55,537 nucleotides of DNA from Pseudomonadota bacterium (GTDB lineage Bacteria > Pseudomonadota > Gammaproteobacteria > Burkholderiales > SG8-39), in assembly GCA_021811085.1 (NCBI GenBank), contig JAJZPQ010000023.1:1-55537 (forward strand). Reading direction: 5' to 3'. The position numbers were made by a program, and so were the translations under genes. Of this stretch, positions 34,311-43,849 are shown one piece after another (positions within the stretch are counted from its first letter, which is position 1; every line of letters starts with the position of its first letter). Under the pieces are notes generated by a model. That model made no database searches. It was not told the origin of the DNA and saw only the letters and a list, made by a program, of their open reading frames with translations.

Positions 34311-35102
34311 ATGGAACTCACAGTCAAAGGCAACAAGGCCTACGCCTACACCGGCGGCAAAAGCTTCGATGCGGCGCTGCCCACCGTGGTGTTCGTCCAC
34401 GGCGCGCAGTGCGACCACAGCGTGTGGATCCTGCAAAGCCGCTACCTCGCGCACCACGGCTACGGCGTGCTCGCGCTCGACCTCCCGGGGCACGGGCGCT
34501 CCGCCGGCCCGGCGCTCGCGCGCATCGAGGACCTGGCCGACTGGATTCCAGCGGTACTCGACGCGGCCGGCGTCAAACAGGCGAGCGTCGTCGGCCACAG
34601 CATGGGTTCGCTCATCGCGCTCGAATGCGCCGCGCGCCACCCCGCACGCCTGGCGAAAATCGCGCTGCTCGCGACCGCCTATCCGATGAAAGTATCGGAC
34701 CAGTTGCTCGATGCGACGAAAAACGACGAGCCCGTGGCGCAGGACATGGTCAACATCTGGTCGCACCTCGCCTACGCGCAATATCCGAACAACCCGGGGC
34801 CGGGCTTCTGGGTCATCGGCGAGAACCTGCGCCTGATGCAGCGGCAGACACCCGGCGTGATGCATGTGGACTTCGCCGCCTGCAACGCCTATGGCGGCGG
34901 CGCCGAAGCCGCGGCCAAAGTGCAGTGCCCTGCGCTGTTCCTGATCGCGCGGCGCGATGCGATGACCCCGGCGCGCTCGGCCCAGGCCTTCGCGCAGAGC
35001 GTCAAGGGCGCGCGCACGGTCATGATCGAAGGCAGCGGGCACAACATGATGGGCGAGAAGCCGGACGAAGTGCTCGACGCGCTGGTGGCGTTCCTGAATT
35101 AG
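34311..35102 (+). CDS. Alpha/beta hydrolase
   Basis: 263 aa. The oxyanion region is VVFVHGAQCDHSVW, the nucleophile elbow VVGHSMGSLIALE (Ser), the acid is likely in LIARRDAMTPA and the His in EGSGHNMMGEKPDE. No signal peptide. It sits 10 nt after metY and may share its transcript. Substrate unknown; size and cap resemble small esterases or C-C hydrolases. Confidence 0.88.
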   Translation: MELTVKGNKAYAYTGGKSFDAALPTVVFVHGAQCDHSVWILQSRYLAHHGYGVLALDLPGHGRSAGPALARIEDLADWIPAVLDAAGVKQASVVGHSMGSLIALECAARHPARLAKIALLATAYPMKVSDQLLDATKNDEPVAQDMVNIWSHLAYAQYPNNPGPGFWVIGENLRLMQRQTPGVMHVDFAACNAYGGGAEAAAKVQCPALFLIARRDAMTPARSAQAFAQSVKGARTVMIEGSGHNMMGEKPDEVLDALVAFLN

Positions 35103-35194
35103 GCGCGACGGCGGCAGCGACAGAATATTTTCGCGCGCATACCCCAACGCCTTACGAACCTATAACGATTAAGCGGCGATATCATCGGCCCGCT

Positions 35195-35223
35195 TTGACC
35201 ACCCGGCCCTTGAGCAGTATCCT
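35195..35223 (+). promoter_or_regulatory. Promoter of the first hicA, leaderless layout
   Basis: TTGACC (35195-35200), 17 nt, TATCCT (35218-35223), then 6 nt to the hicA ATG at 35230. No Shine-Dalgarno between. Transcription would begin at the start codon. Confidence 0.55.
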
Positions 35224-35229
35224 TCCAAG

Positions 35230-35418
35230 ATGAAGGTTGGCGAAGTGCTACGAATGCTCGATGAAGACGGCTGGTTTTTGGTCGCCACGCGCGGCAGCCA
35301 TCGCCAATTCAAGCATTCGACCAAAGCTGGACGTGTGACCGCACCTGGGAAACCGAGCGATGACTTGGCTCCTGGCACGCTGAACAGTATTCTGAAGCAG
35401 TCTGGACTGAAAAAGTGA
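35230..35418 (+). CDS. hicA: HicA-family mRNA interferase toxin
   Basis: 62 aa, typical YcfA/HicA size. MKVGEVLRMLDEDGWFLVATRGSHRQFKH holds the catalytic His of the dsRBD-like fold (GSHRQ), and KPSDDLAPGTLNSILKQSGL is the usual C-terminal helix. It cleaves mRNA unless bound by HicB. Followed by hicB after 10 nt. Base composition is less GC-rich than the genes to the left. Confidence 0.9.
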   Translation: MKVGEVLRMLDEDGWFLVATRGSHRQFKHSTKAGRVTAPGKPSDDLAPGTLNSILKQSGLKK

Positions 35419-35428
35419 GGCATTGACC

Positions 35429-35641
35429 ATGCGTTACGCAATCGTAATCGAGAAGGCAGAAGGCAACTACTCGGCTTATGTTCCAGACCTTCCGGGTTGC
35501 GTCGCTACCGGTGCAACTGTCGCAGAAGCGGAAACGTCCATCCGCGAGGCCATTGCGTTTCACTTGGACGGGATGCGCGAAGACGGAACGCCAATCCCGC
35601 CAGCGTCTAGCCACGTTGAGTACGTCGAGGTTGCCGCTTAG
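35429..35641 (+). CDS. hicB: HicB-family antitoxin, short form
   Basis: 70 aa from ATG 35429 (a TTG at 35423 is less likely). MRYAIVIEKAEGNYSAYVPDLPGCVATGATVAEAETSIREAIAFHLDGM is the partly degraded RNase H fold of HicB. No DNA-binding C-terminus is present, so repression would need another factor or HicA-HicB assembly. GAGG lies 8-11 nt upstream of the ATG. Confidence 0.9.
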   Translation: MRYAIVIEKAEGNYSAYVPDLPGCVATGATVAEAETSIREAIAFHLDGMREDGTPIPPASSHVEYVEVAA

Positions 35642-35737
35642 CGCCGTGCTGCTGCGGACGGCCCGCCGAAACTCCGCATTTGCGCCAATCTGATCGCCCG
35701 CCGCGGAACGGCGCGTGGAACAGGAAAGAACTGATCC

Positions 35738-36052
35738 GTGGAGGCGTACAAAGTAATCTTTGACGGCCTGGACTGGCAAACCCCGATGCCGGGCGCCCGC
35801 TTCAAGGCGTACAGCGACGGGACGAAGCAGATGCGTCTGCTCGAATTCACGTCCGAATTCGTCGAACCGCACTGGTGTGAAAAAGGACATTACGGATTCG
35901 TAGTCCAGGGCGAACTCGAAATCGACTTCCACGGCAGATTCGTTCGCTATCCCGAAGGCTCGGGCATATTCATCCCGGCGGGAGCGTCGCAGGGACATAA
36001 AGCGCGCTCCATTACGCCCAGCGTGCGCCTGCTCCTGGTCGAAGATGTTTGA
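35738..36052 (+). CDS. Small cupin-domain protein
   Basis: 104 aa from GTG 35738, with AGGAAAG upstream. Cupin motif 1 appears as PHWCEKGHYGFVVQGELEID (His, Glu/His ligands) and motif 2 as PEGSGIFIPAGASQGHKA. A single beta-barrel, cytosolic, likely metal-binding. No clear substrate. It stands between the first HicAB pair and the VanY-like gene. Confidence 0.78.
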   Translation: MEAYKVIFDGLDWQTPMPGARFKAYSDGTKQMRLLEFTSEFVEPHWCEKGHYGFVVQGELEIDFHGRFVRYPEGSGIFIPAGASQGHKARSITPSVRLLLVEDV

Positions 36053-36164
36053 GCCGGCGAAAATAGCAATGCCTGGAGAACCGCGCCAGTCCTGGCTTTC
36101 CGGGCAGTCGCAGGCGTTTGCGGGTAGTGTGACCTGAGCTGGATTCAACGCGGAGGGTCGCGGA

Positions 36165-36659
36165 TTGCGGGAATGCGAAGAGGCGAGGGAACTCCAATGT
36201 GCCGAAATCGGAACCGACGGCAAAGAGCATCTACTTGTCCCTGCGGCTGCCGAAGCGTGGCGCACACTCAGATCTGCCGCAATTTCCGACGGCATTACAT
36301 TGTTCATCGTCTCTGCATTTCGCAGCATTGATCGGCAGGCTGAGATAGTTCGCCGAAAGCTCGCCAGCGGAATTCCGGTCAAGGATGCGCTCACCGTATG
36401 TGCGCCGCCTGGCTTCAGCGAGCACCACACCGGCCGCGCAGTCGACGTTTCAACCCAAGGTTGCAGAGCACTTGAAACAGAGTTCGATCAAACGACCGCC
36501 TATGCCTGGCTCAAGAAACGAGCCGAGGAATTCGGCTACCGTCTGTCATATCCCATCGGCAATCCATTGGGCTATCAATATGAACCTTGGCATTGGTGTT
36601 TCCACGACGCCCAACCCGGCAGCGCAGCGGACGCGCAAGGAGCGCAACCCCATGCTTAG
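36165..36659 (+). CDS. VanY-like D-alanyl-D-alanine carboxypeptidase (M15B)
   Basis: 164 aa, opening at TTG 36165; the true start is uncertain. Zinc motifs are SEHHTGRAVDV (HxxxxxxD) and EPWHW. FIVSAFRSIDRQAEIVRRKL is the usual substrate-pocket segment. There is no signal peptide or membrane helix, so it would stay in the cytosol or be released as an endolysin-like enzyme, unlike most VanY. Its place among toxin-antitoxin genes suggests acquired DNA. Confidence 0.78.
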   Translation: MRECEEARELQCAEIGTDGKEHLLVPAAAEAWRTLRSAAISDGITLFIVSAFRSIDRQAEIVRRKLASGIPVKDALTVCAPPGFSEHHTGRAVDVSTQGCRALETEFDQTTAYAWLKKRAEEFGYRLSYPIGNPLGYQYEPWHWCFHDAQPGSAADAQGAQPHA

Positions 36660-36722
36660 GGCATCGCCCGCGCGCCGCTGGGTTCTACATTGAGCAACGA
36701 ACAGTCCAGAGCACCGCAGGGA

Positions 36723-36751
36723 TTGCGCAGTAGTGTCACTGGCAGTATCAT
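36723..36751 (+). promoter_or_regulatory. Promoter of the second hicA, leaderless layout
   Basis: TTGCGC (36723-36728), 17 nt, TATCAT (36746-36751), then 6 nt to the ATG at 36758. This is the same spacing as the promoter of the first hicA, though the sequences differ. Confidence 0.5.
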
Positions 36752-36757
36752 TTACGG

Positions 36758-36994
36758 ATGACGCGGTCCACAAAAACGCTCATACAGATGAAGCTCAATC
36801 CGCTAGATTGGCGGATCGAAAGCCTGAAGTCCGTGGCCGAGGCGTACGGGCTGGTGCAGCGGCAACCAGGCGGGAGTCATGTCATATTCCGGCATCCCAA
36901 TGGCGCGATGTTGAGTGTGCCGGCTCGCCGGCCAATTAAGCCCATCTACATCAAGAAGTTCGTGCGTTTGATCGAAGAAGGTATTGCCGAATGA
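36758..36994 (+). CDS. hicA: HicA-family toxin, second type
   Basis: 78 aa from ATG 36758; an ATG at 36788 (MKLNPLDWRIESL) is the alternative start and is where family similarity begins. QRQPGGSHVIFRHPNGAMLSVPARRPIKPIYIKKFVRLIEEG includes the catalytic His (GSHVIF). It belongs to a different HicA subgroup from the gene at 35230, so the two pairs are not a recent duplication. Overlaps hicB by 4 nt (ATGA). Confidence 0.85.
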   Translation: MTRSTKTLIQMKLNPLDWRIESLKSVAEAYGLVQRQPGGSHVIFRHPNGAMLSVPARRPIKPIYIKKFVRLIEEGIAE

Positions 36995-37398
36995 AAAAGT
37001 TCCCTATTGAGTATCCATTTGAAATCCGCCCTCTGTCCAAGGACGAAGGTGGTGGCTACAGCATCGTTTTCCCCGATCTTCCTGGCTGCCGCTCCGACGG
37101 CGCCACTCCCGAAGAGGCGGTCGAAAACGGACGCGATGCGCTGAAATCATGGCTCGCAGTCGCACACGAGTTTGATGATCGTTTGCCGAAAGCTTTTTCT
37201 GCGGTAAGCGGTCGGTTCGTTCAACGCGTTCCGCGTTCGCTGCACGCTCAGCTTGTGGCACAAGCCGAGGCCGAAGGGGTCTCGCTTAACACGCTCGTCG
37301 TTTCGCTTGTCTCCCAAGGCCTTGGGCGTCGTCAATCGGGCAGTCGTCGCTTAACCGCCGGCTCAACAGCGACCGCCCGCAAGCGGGCGGCGCGTTAG
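36991..37398 (+). CDS. hicB: HicB-family antitoxin with C-terminal ribbon-helix-helix domain
   Basis: 135 aa. Residues 1-70 are the HicB RNase H-like fold (GGYSIVFPDLPGCRSDGATPEEAVENGRDAL). Residues about 75-112 read GRFVQRVPRSLHAQLVAQAEAEGVSLNTLVVSLVSQGL, an Arc/HicB-type RHH DNA-binding domain that can repress the operon. A basic tail (RRLTAGSTATARKRAAR) follows. Start overlaps hicA. A CCGCCCGC/GCGGGCGG hairpin (37373-37390) lies at its 3' end. Confidence 0.9.
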   Translation: MKKFPIEYPFEIRPLSKDEGGGYSIVFPDLPGCRSDGATPEEAVENGRDALKSWLAVAHEFDDRLPKAFSAVSGRFVQRVPRSLHAQLVAQAEAEGVSLNTLVVSLVSQGLGRRQSGSRRLTAGSTATARKRAAR

Positions 37399-37485
37399 CC
37401 GGAACGTGACAACCGCAAGAGAAGCTCCCAAGAACGCGTCCTAGCGCCACTCGCACAGAGAAACGACCCGAATCAAACCTAGCGC

Positions 37486-37597
37486 TTCCCGCCGCCATTT
37501 GCGCGCTCTCGTACAGTGCGCGCAGGCGCGGCGTGGCGATCGGACCCAGCATCGCGCCCACGCCGAGCGCGGTCCAGGTCCAGGCCCAGGCGCTCAT
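37486..37597 (-). pseudogene. Possible gene remnant with one membrane segment
   Basis: Twelve nt after the EEP stop, a minus-strand frame starts MSAWAWTWTALGVGAMLGPI and continues ATPRLRALYESAQ, a plausible membrane helix plus basic loop with the codon bias of the left-hand genes. It then runs into sequence without any such pattern next to the hic island. It looks like a broken membrane-protein gene, but no family can be named. Confidence 0.3.
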
Positions 37598-37608
37598 GCC
37601 GGCCCGAT

Positions 37609-38460
37609 CTAATCGCGCAACCGCAGCAGCACCGGCTGATGGTCAGATGCGTCGGTGTCCAGGTTCACCGCCACGTCTTCGACGCGCCCGGCGAGGTCCT
37701 CGGTGATGAAGATGAAGTCGCAGGTGTAGGCTTCGGGCCACTGCTCGCGGTCGTACACGCCGATGGTGTGGTCGTGCGGCCGCTCGCCGTGGCGCACGCG
37801 CCAGGCATCGCGATAGGCCGGCGTGCCGTCACTGTACGGCGCGGTGATGCGCGCATGCAGCGCATCGTCGGCGCGGAAATTGAAATCGGCGGTAAGTATC
37901 GCCGCAGCAGGCCGCGGCCGGGTCTGGAACGGCCCGCCTTCCTTCTGCACATGGTTCTGATCCTTGCTGTGCTCGCAGGCTTCCGCATGCAGTTCGCGCA
38001 GACGGTTGACCTGCTGCCTGCGCTGCACTTCGGAATAATATTCGAGGTGCGTGGTGGTCACCCGCAGCGGTCCTGCCGGCGCCGCGAGCACCGCTTCGAG
38101 CGCGACGCGCTGCATGCTCGGCACCGCGGGCTCGGCCGGCCAGGGCAGCAGATGCGCAAAAACCTGCAGCGCCGGGTAACGCGTGAGAATCAGATTGCCG
38201 AACTGGCTGCGCCTGCCGTCGGCGCCGAGCACATCGACCGCGATGCCCGCATGCCCACTGAATTGCGGCAACAGCGCGGCGAGCAGCGCGAACTGGTCCT
38301 CGCCCGCGGACCCGGGCAGATCCGGATAATTGCGCGCCACTTCCTGAAAGCAGAGCACATCGAAATCGGCCATGCCGCGGCACACTTCGATGATGCGCTT
38401 GGCGTCCACGCGGCCGTCGCAGCCGCGGCAGGACTGGATGTTCCAGGTGATCAGGTTCAT
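37609..38460 (-). CDS. Endonuclease/exonuclease/phosphatase (EEP) family hydrolase
   Basis: 283 aa. Catalytic motifs of the EEP fold in order: ITWNIQSCRG (Asn), DVLCFQEV (metal Glu), THLEYYS (His), TADFNFR (Asp/Asn) and ASDHQPVL (terminal Asp-His). No signal peptide, so cytosolic. Substrates in the family range from AP-site DNA to phospholipids; the LITWNIQ start resembles uncharacterised EEP proteins of betaproteobacteria. Confidence 0.88.
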   Translation of the reverse strand: MNLITWNIQSCRGCDGRVDAKRIIEVCRGMADFDVLCFQEVARNYPDLPGSAGEDQFALLAALLPQFSGHAGIAVDVLGADGRRSQFGNLILTRYPALQVFAHLLPWPAEPAVPSMQRVALEAVLAAPAGPLRVTTTHLEYYSEVQRRQQVNRLRELHAEACEHSKDQNHVQKEGGPFQTRPRPAAAILTADFNFRADDALHARITAPYSDGTPAYRDAWRVRHGERPHDHTIGVYDREQWPEAYTCDFIFITEDLAGRVEDVAVNLDTDASDHQPVLLRLRD

Positions 38461-38565
38461 GCCTATACCCTGAGCGAAGGGCGATTTCGCATTGTAGTCC
38501 CCCGAAGCCGGCGCGGCAGCGGGAAGCTAGAAAAATAGCGGGCACATGAATCGGAGCAATGCATC

Positions 38566-38979
38566 ATGGACTGGATTGCGTGGGACGATAGCCTCGACAC
38601 CGGCCACGCCCGGATGGATACCGAGCATAAAAAGCTGGCGCAGCTGTTCAACCGGCTGCGCGATGCGGTGGACGGCGGCGAGGGCAAGGCTGCATGCGCC
38701 GAGGTGCTCGACGGCATCATCGGCCATGCGCAGGCGCACTTCGAGCTGGAGCAGCAGATGATGGCGCAGCACGCGTACCCCAAGGCAGCGCAGCACGCTG
38801 CGGAACACGCGATGCTGCTGCGGCAGGCGCGCGACTACCGAGACAGTTTCGACGTGAACACCGCGGCGGCACGAGCGGCGGCGATGAAGTTCCCCGAGGT
38901 CTGGCTCGCCTATCACATCCTGTTCTCGGACAAGGAACTGGCCGCGTTTCTCGCGCATGCCCGCGGCCATCAGGGCTAA
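38566..38979 (+). CDS. Bacteriohemerythrin
   Basis: 137 aa. Di-iron ligands can be followed: DTGHARMDTEHKKL (His, then His), HAQAHFELEQQMM (His and Glu), AAQHAAEHAMLL (His...His) and AYHILFSDKEL (His and Asp). Four-helix bundle, cytosolic. It binds O2 reversibly or serves as an oxygen or NO sensor or scavenger. Divergent from the EEP gene. Confidence 0.92.
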   Translation: MDWIAWDDSLDTGHARMDTEHKKLAQLFNRLRDAVDGGEGKAACAEVLDGIIGHAQAHFELEQQMMAQHAYPKAAQHAAEHAMLLRQARDYRDSFDVNTAAARAAAMKFPEVWLAYHILFSDKELAAFLAHARGHQG

Positions 38980-39046
38980 CCGCCGCGCCCCGCACGAATG
39001 CCGCGACCGGCGCAGACTCCTCTGAGTTGCGCCGGCCAACGCCGCC

Positions 39047-39298
39047 TTACTTCGTGGTGACGGTTGTGGTCGTCTGATTATTGTCGTTGCTCGTCGCAGC
39101 CGCGACCGCCACCGCGGCGACGGCGACAGCGGCTGCCACCATACCGGCTGTGATGCCCCCGGCTGCGGCGCCCGCGGCCGCGCCGGCACCACCGGCGCCA
39201 CCCGCTCCGGCCGAACCGCTTGGAGGGTTCTGCGCCAGCGCGCTGCCCGCAAGAAATACGGATGAGATCAATAGCGCGATTGCTTTTTTCATTTTCAT
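39047..39298 (-). CDS. Small exported Gly/Ala-rich protein
   Basis: 83 aa. The signal peptide MKMKKAIALLISSVFLAGSALA ends near residue 22. The mature part is a Gly/Ala repeat (SGSAGAGGAGGAGAAAG), an Ala/Val hydrophobic stretch of about 25 residues and a polar tail SNDNNQTTTTVTTK. It may be a small membrane-inserted or surface-associated protein. No family recognised with certainty. Confidence 0.65.
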   Translation of the reverse strand: MKMKKAIALLISSVFLAGSALAQNPPSGSAGAGGAGGAGAAAGAAAGGITAGMVAAAVAVAAVAVAAATSNDNNQTTTTVTTK

Positions 39299-39514
39299 CT
39301 CCGAAGTAAAAATCCCTTATCCGCGAAGCGCCGTGCATGCCGCCGATACAGCGACAGCCGCCGCGGAGTTGGAAGGCTAGCGCCTCGGTGTTACAGGCAT
39401 TTGACGAAACGCAAAGAACATGCCACGCGTGCTTAATCGCCTGGAAATCCCGCACTGGAGCGGTTTTCGGCGCAGCGGCCTATTGCAGCTCCGAGGACGG
39501 CAGCGCTGGTCTTC

Positions 39515-39538
39515 GCCCCGCCGAGGTGCAGGCGGGGC
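39515..39538. terminator. Hairpin at the 3' end of the ATPase operon
   Basis: GCCCCGCC (39515-39522), an 8-nt loop and GGCGGGGC (39531-39538) form a perfect stem 14 nt beyond the ATPase stop. It is flanked by TTTC on the plus side only; minus-strand T-run is absent. The remaining gap (39299-39551) shows nothing else. Confidence 0.5.
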
Positions 39539-39551
39539 TTTCAATGCACAG

Positions 39552-42176
<2,625 letters not shown>

Positions 42177-43847
42177 TTAAGCCCGCCGGCTGCGCGCGCG
42201 CGTTCGCTTGGGCAGCGACTGCGCCTGCCAGGACGCGACCAGCGCGAGCTCACGCTCGGGCTTGGCGCGCACGATGTCGACCGCGCCGGAGTACACGCCG
42301 CCGGCCCCGCCGTCGAGCGATATCACCTGCCCTTCGCGCAGGAGCTTGCCGCCGATGCTGCAGCTGCGCTTGGCGAGATCGATTGCGAGCTCGCGACAAC
42401 CGACCAGGCACACCTTGCCCATCTGCCGCGCAACCACCGCCGCATGCGCCGTGCGCCCGCCGCGCAGCGTGAGTATGCCGGCAGCGCTGGCAATACCGGC
42501 GACATCATCGGTGGAAGTATCTTCGCGCACCAGGATCACGGTCTTGCCGGCCGCAGCGCGCCGGCGCGCAGTCTCGGAGTCGAGCGCGATTTCGCCCACC
42601 GCGACGCCGACGCCGGCGGGAATCGCGCGCGCGAGCGGCGCCTGTCCGTCCTTGGCGCGCACCGATTCGGTCTGAATCGCGCGCAGCTTGTAGCCCGCCA
42701 GGCGCTTGAGCGCGGCCTCGGGCTCGAGCAGGCCTTCGGCGACCATGTCCACCGCGATGCGCAGCGCCGCGAGCGGCGTGCGCTTGCCGTTGCGCGTCTG
42801 CAGCATGAACAGCTGTGCGTTCTGCACCGTAAACTCGAACTCCTGCACGTCGCCGAATTCGGCTTCCAGGCGCTTGCGCAGCGCCTCGATCTGCTGCGTC
42901 ACCTCGGGCAGCAGCGCACCGATTTGCGCCCGGTCCCCGAGCTCATGCCGCCCCGACACCACGTCGTCGCCCTGTGCATTGAACAGGAAATCCATATACA
43001 GCACATTCTCGCCCGTGGCCGGATCGCGCGTGAAGGCGACGCCCGAACCGGAAGTGCCGCCGCTGTTGCCGTACACCATGGTCTGCACGCATAGCGCGGT
43101 GCCGGCGACGCCGTGCAGGCGGTGGATACGGCGGTATTCGAGCGCTTTCTTGCCCGACCAGGAGCGGAACACCGCCTCCGCGGCGGCGGCGAGCTGGTCC
43201 AGCGGCGCCTGCGGAAAGCTTTCGCCGGTGAGTTCGCGGTAGATTTCCAGATACTCGGTGGCGAGTTCGCGCAGCGCCATGAAGTCGAGCTCGTTCGAAT
43301 TGGCGAGGCGCGCGACCTTGAGCGCGCGCGCGCGCGCCGCGTCGAACGCATCCGGCTTGGCGCCATGCACCACCTCGGCCAACGACTGAATCAGCCGGCG
43401 GTAGGAATCCCAGGCCAGGCGCGGATTGCCGGTCATGCGCACCAGACCCGCCACGGTGGCGTCGTTCAGCCCGACGTTGAGCACCGTATCGAGCATGCCC
43501 GGCATCGACACCGCCGCGCCCGAGCGCACCGACACCAGGAGCGGCCGGCGCTCGCCGCCGAAGGACAGTCCCGACATGCGCTCCAGCTCGCGCAGATTGC
43601 CGCGCAGCAGATCGCGGAAGCCCTCCGGCAGCGCGCCCTTGGCGGCGTAATAGTCGCGGCAGAACGCGGTGGACAGCACGAATGCCGCCGGCACCGGCAT
43701 GCCGACGGCGGCCATGCGCGCAAGGTTGTAAGCCTTGAAACCCATCTCCTCGGGCGAGGCGCCGGCGGCGAGCGCGGCGCCTGCGCCTATCAGGTACACG
43801 CGGCGTTCGACCCCCTTGCCAGCGCGTTTCTTCTTGCCTTTGGCCAT
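42177..43847 (-). CDS. PPDK-like protein lacking the PEP/pyruvate barrel
   Basis: 556 aa. The ATP-grasp domain of pyruvate phosphate dikinase covers about 18-370: GFKAYNLARMAAVGMPVPAAFVLST, LLVSVRSGAAVSMPGMLDTVLN, GNSGGTSGSGVAFTRDPATGE. The swivelling phosphohistidine domain follows, with H468 in GGRTAHAAVVARQMGK. A full PPDK is about 870-900 aa; the third, pyruvate-binding TIM barrel is absent and the protein ends in a basic tail (SLPKRTRARSRRA). It could still phosphorylate itself from ATP, but the acceptor must be something else. Two nt separate it from the upstream gene. Confidence 0.85.
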   Translation of the reverse strand: MAKGKKKRAGKGVERRVYLIGAGAALAAGASPEEMGFKAYNLARMAAVGMPVPAAFVLSTAFCRDYYAAKGALPEGFRDLLRGNLRELERMSGLSFGGERRPLLVSVRSGAAVSMPGMLDTVLNVGLNDATVAGLVRMTGNPRLAWDSYRRLIQSLAEVVHGAKPDAFDAARARALKVARLANSNELDFMALRELATEYLEIYRELTGESFPQAPLDQLAAAAEAVFRSWSGKKALEYRRIHRLHGVAGTALCVQTMVYGNSGGTSGSGVAFTRDPATGENVLYMDFLFNAQGDDVVSGRHELGDRAQIGALLPEVTQQIEALRKRLEAEFGDVQEFEFTVQNAQLFMLQTRNGKRTPLAALRIAVDMVAEGLLEPEAALKRLAGYKLRAIQTESVRAKDGQAPLARAIPAGVGVAVGEIALDSETARRRAAAGKTVILVREDTSTDDVAGIASAAGILTLRGGRTAHAAVVARQMGKVCLVGCRELAIDLAKRSCSIGGKLLREGQVISLDGGAGGVYSGAVDIVRAKPERELALVASWQAQSLPKRTRARSRRA

Positions 43848-43849
43848 GG

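Noticed and set aside
37349-37400. attC-like element at the end of the second hicB (GCTTAAC ... GTTAGCC with a hairpin between)
   Set aside because: Only 52 bp, the right-hand core deviates from the GTTRRRY pattern, and no integrase or second site was found; chance resemblance is likely.
35195-37400. The two HicAB pairs as a recent tandem duplication
   Set aside because: Toxins and antitoxins belong to different subgroups and differ in length and domains.
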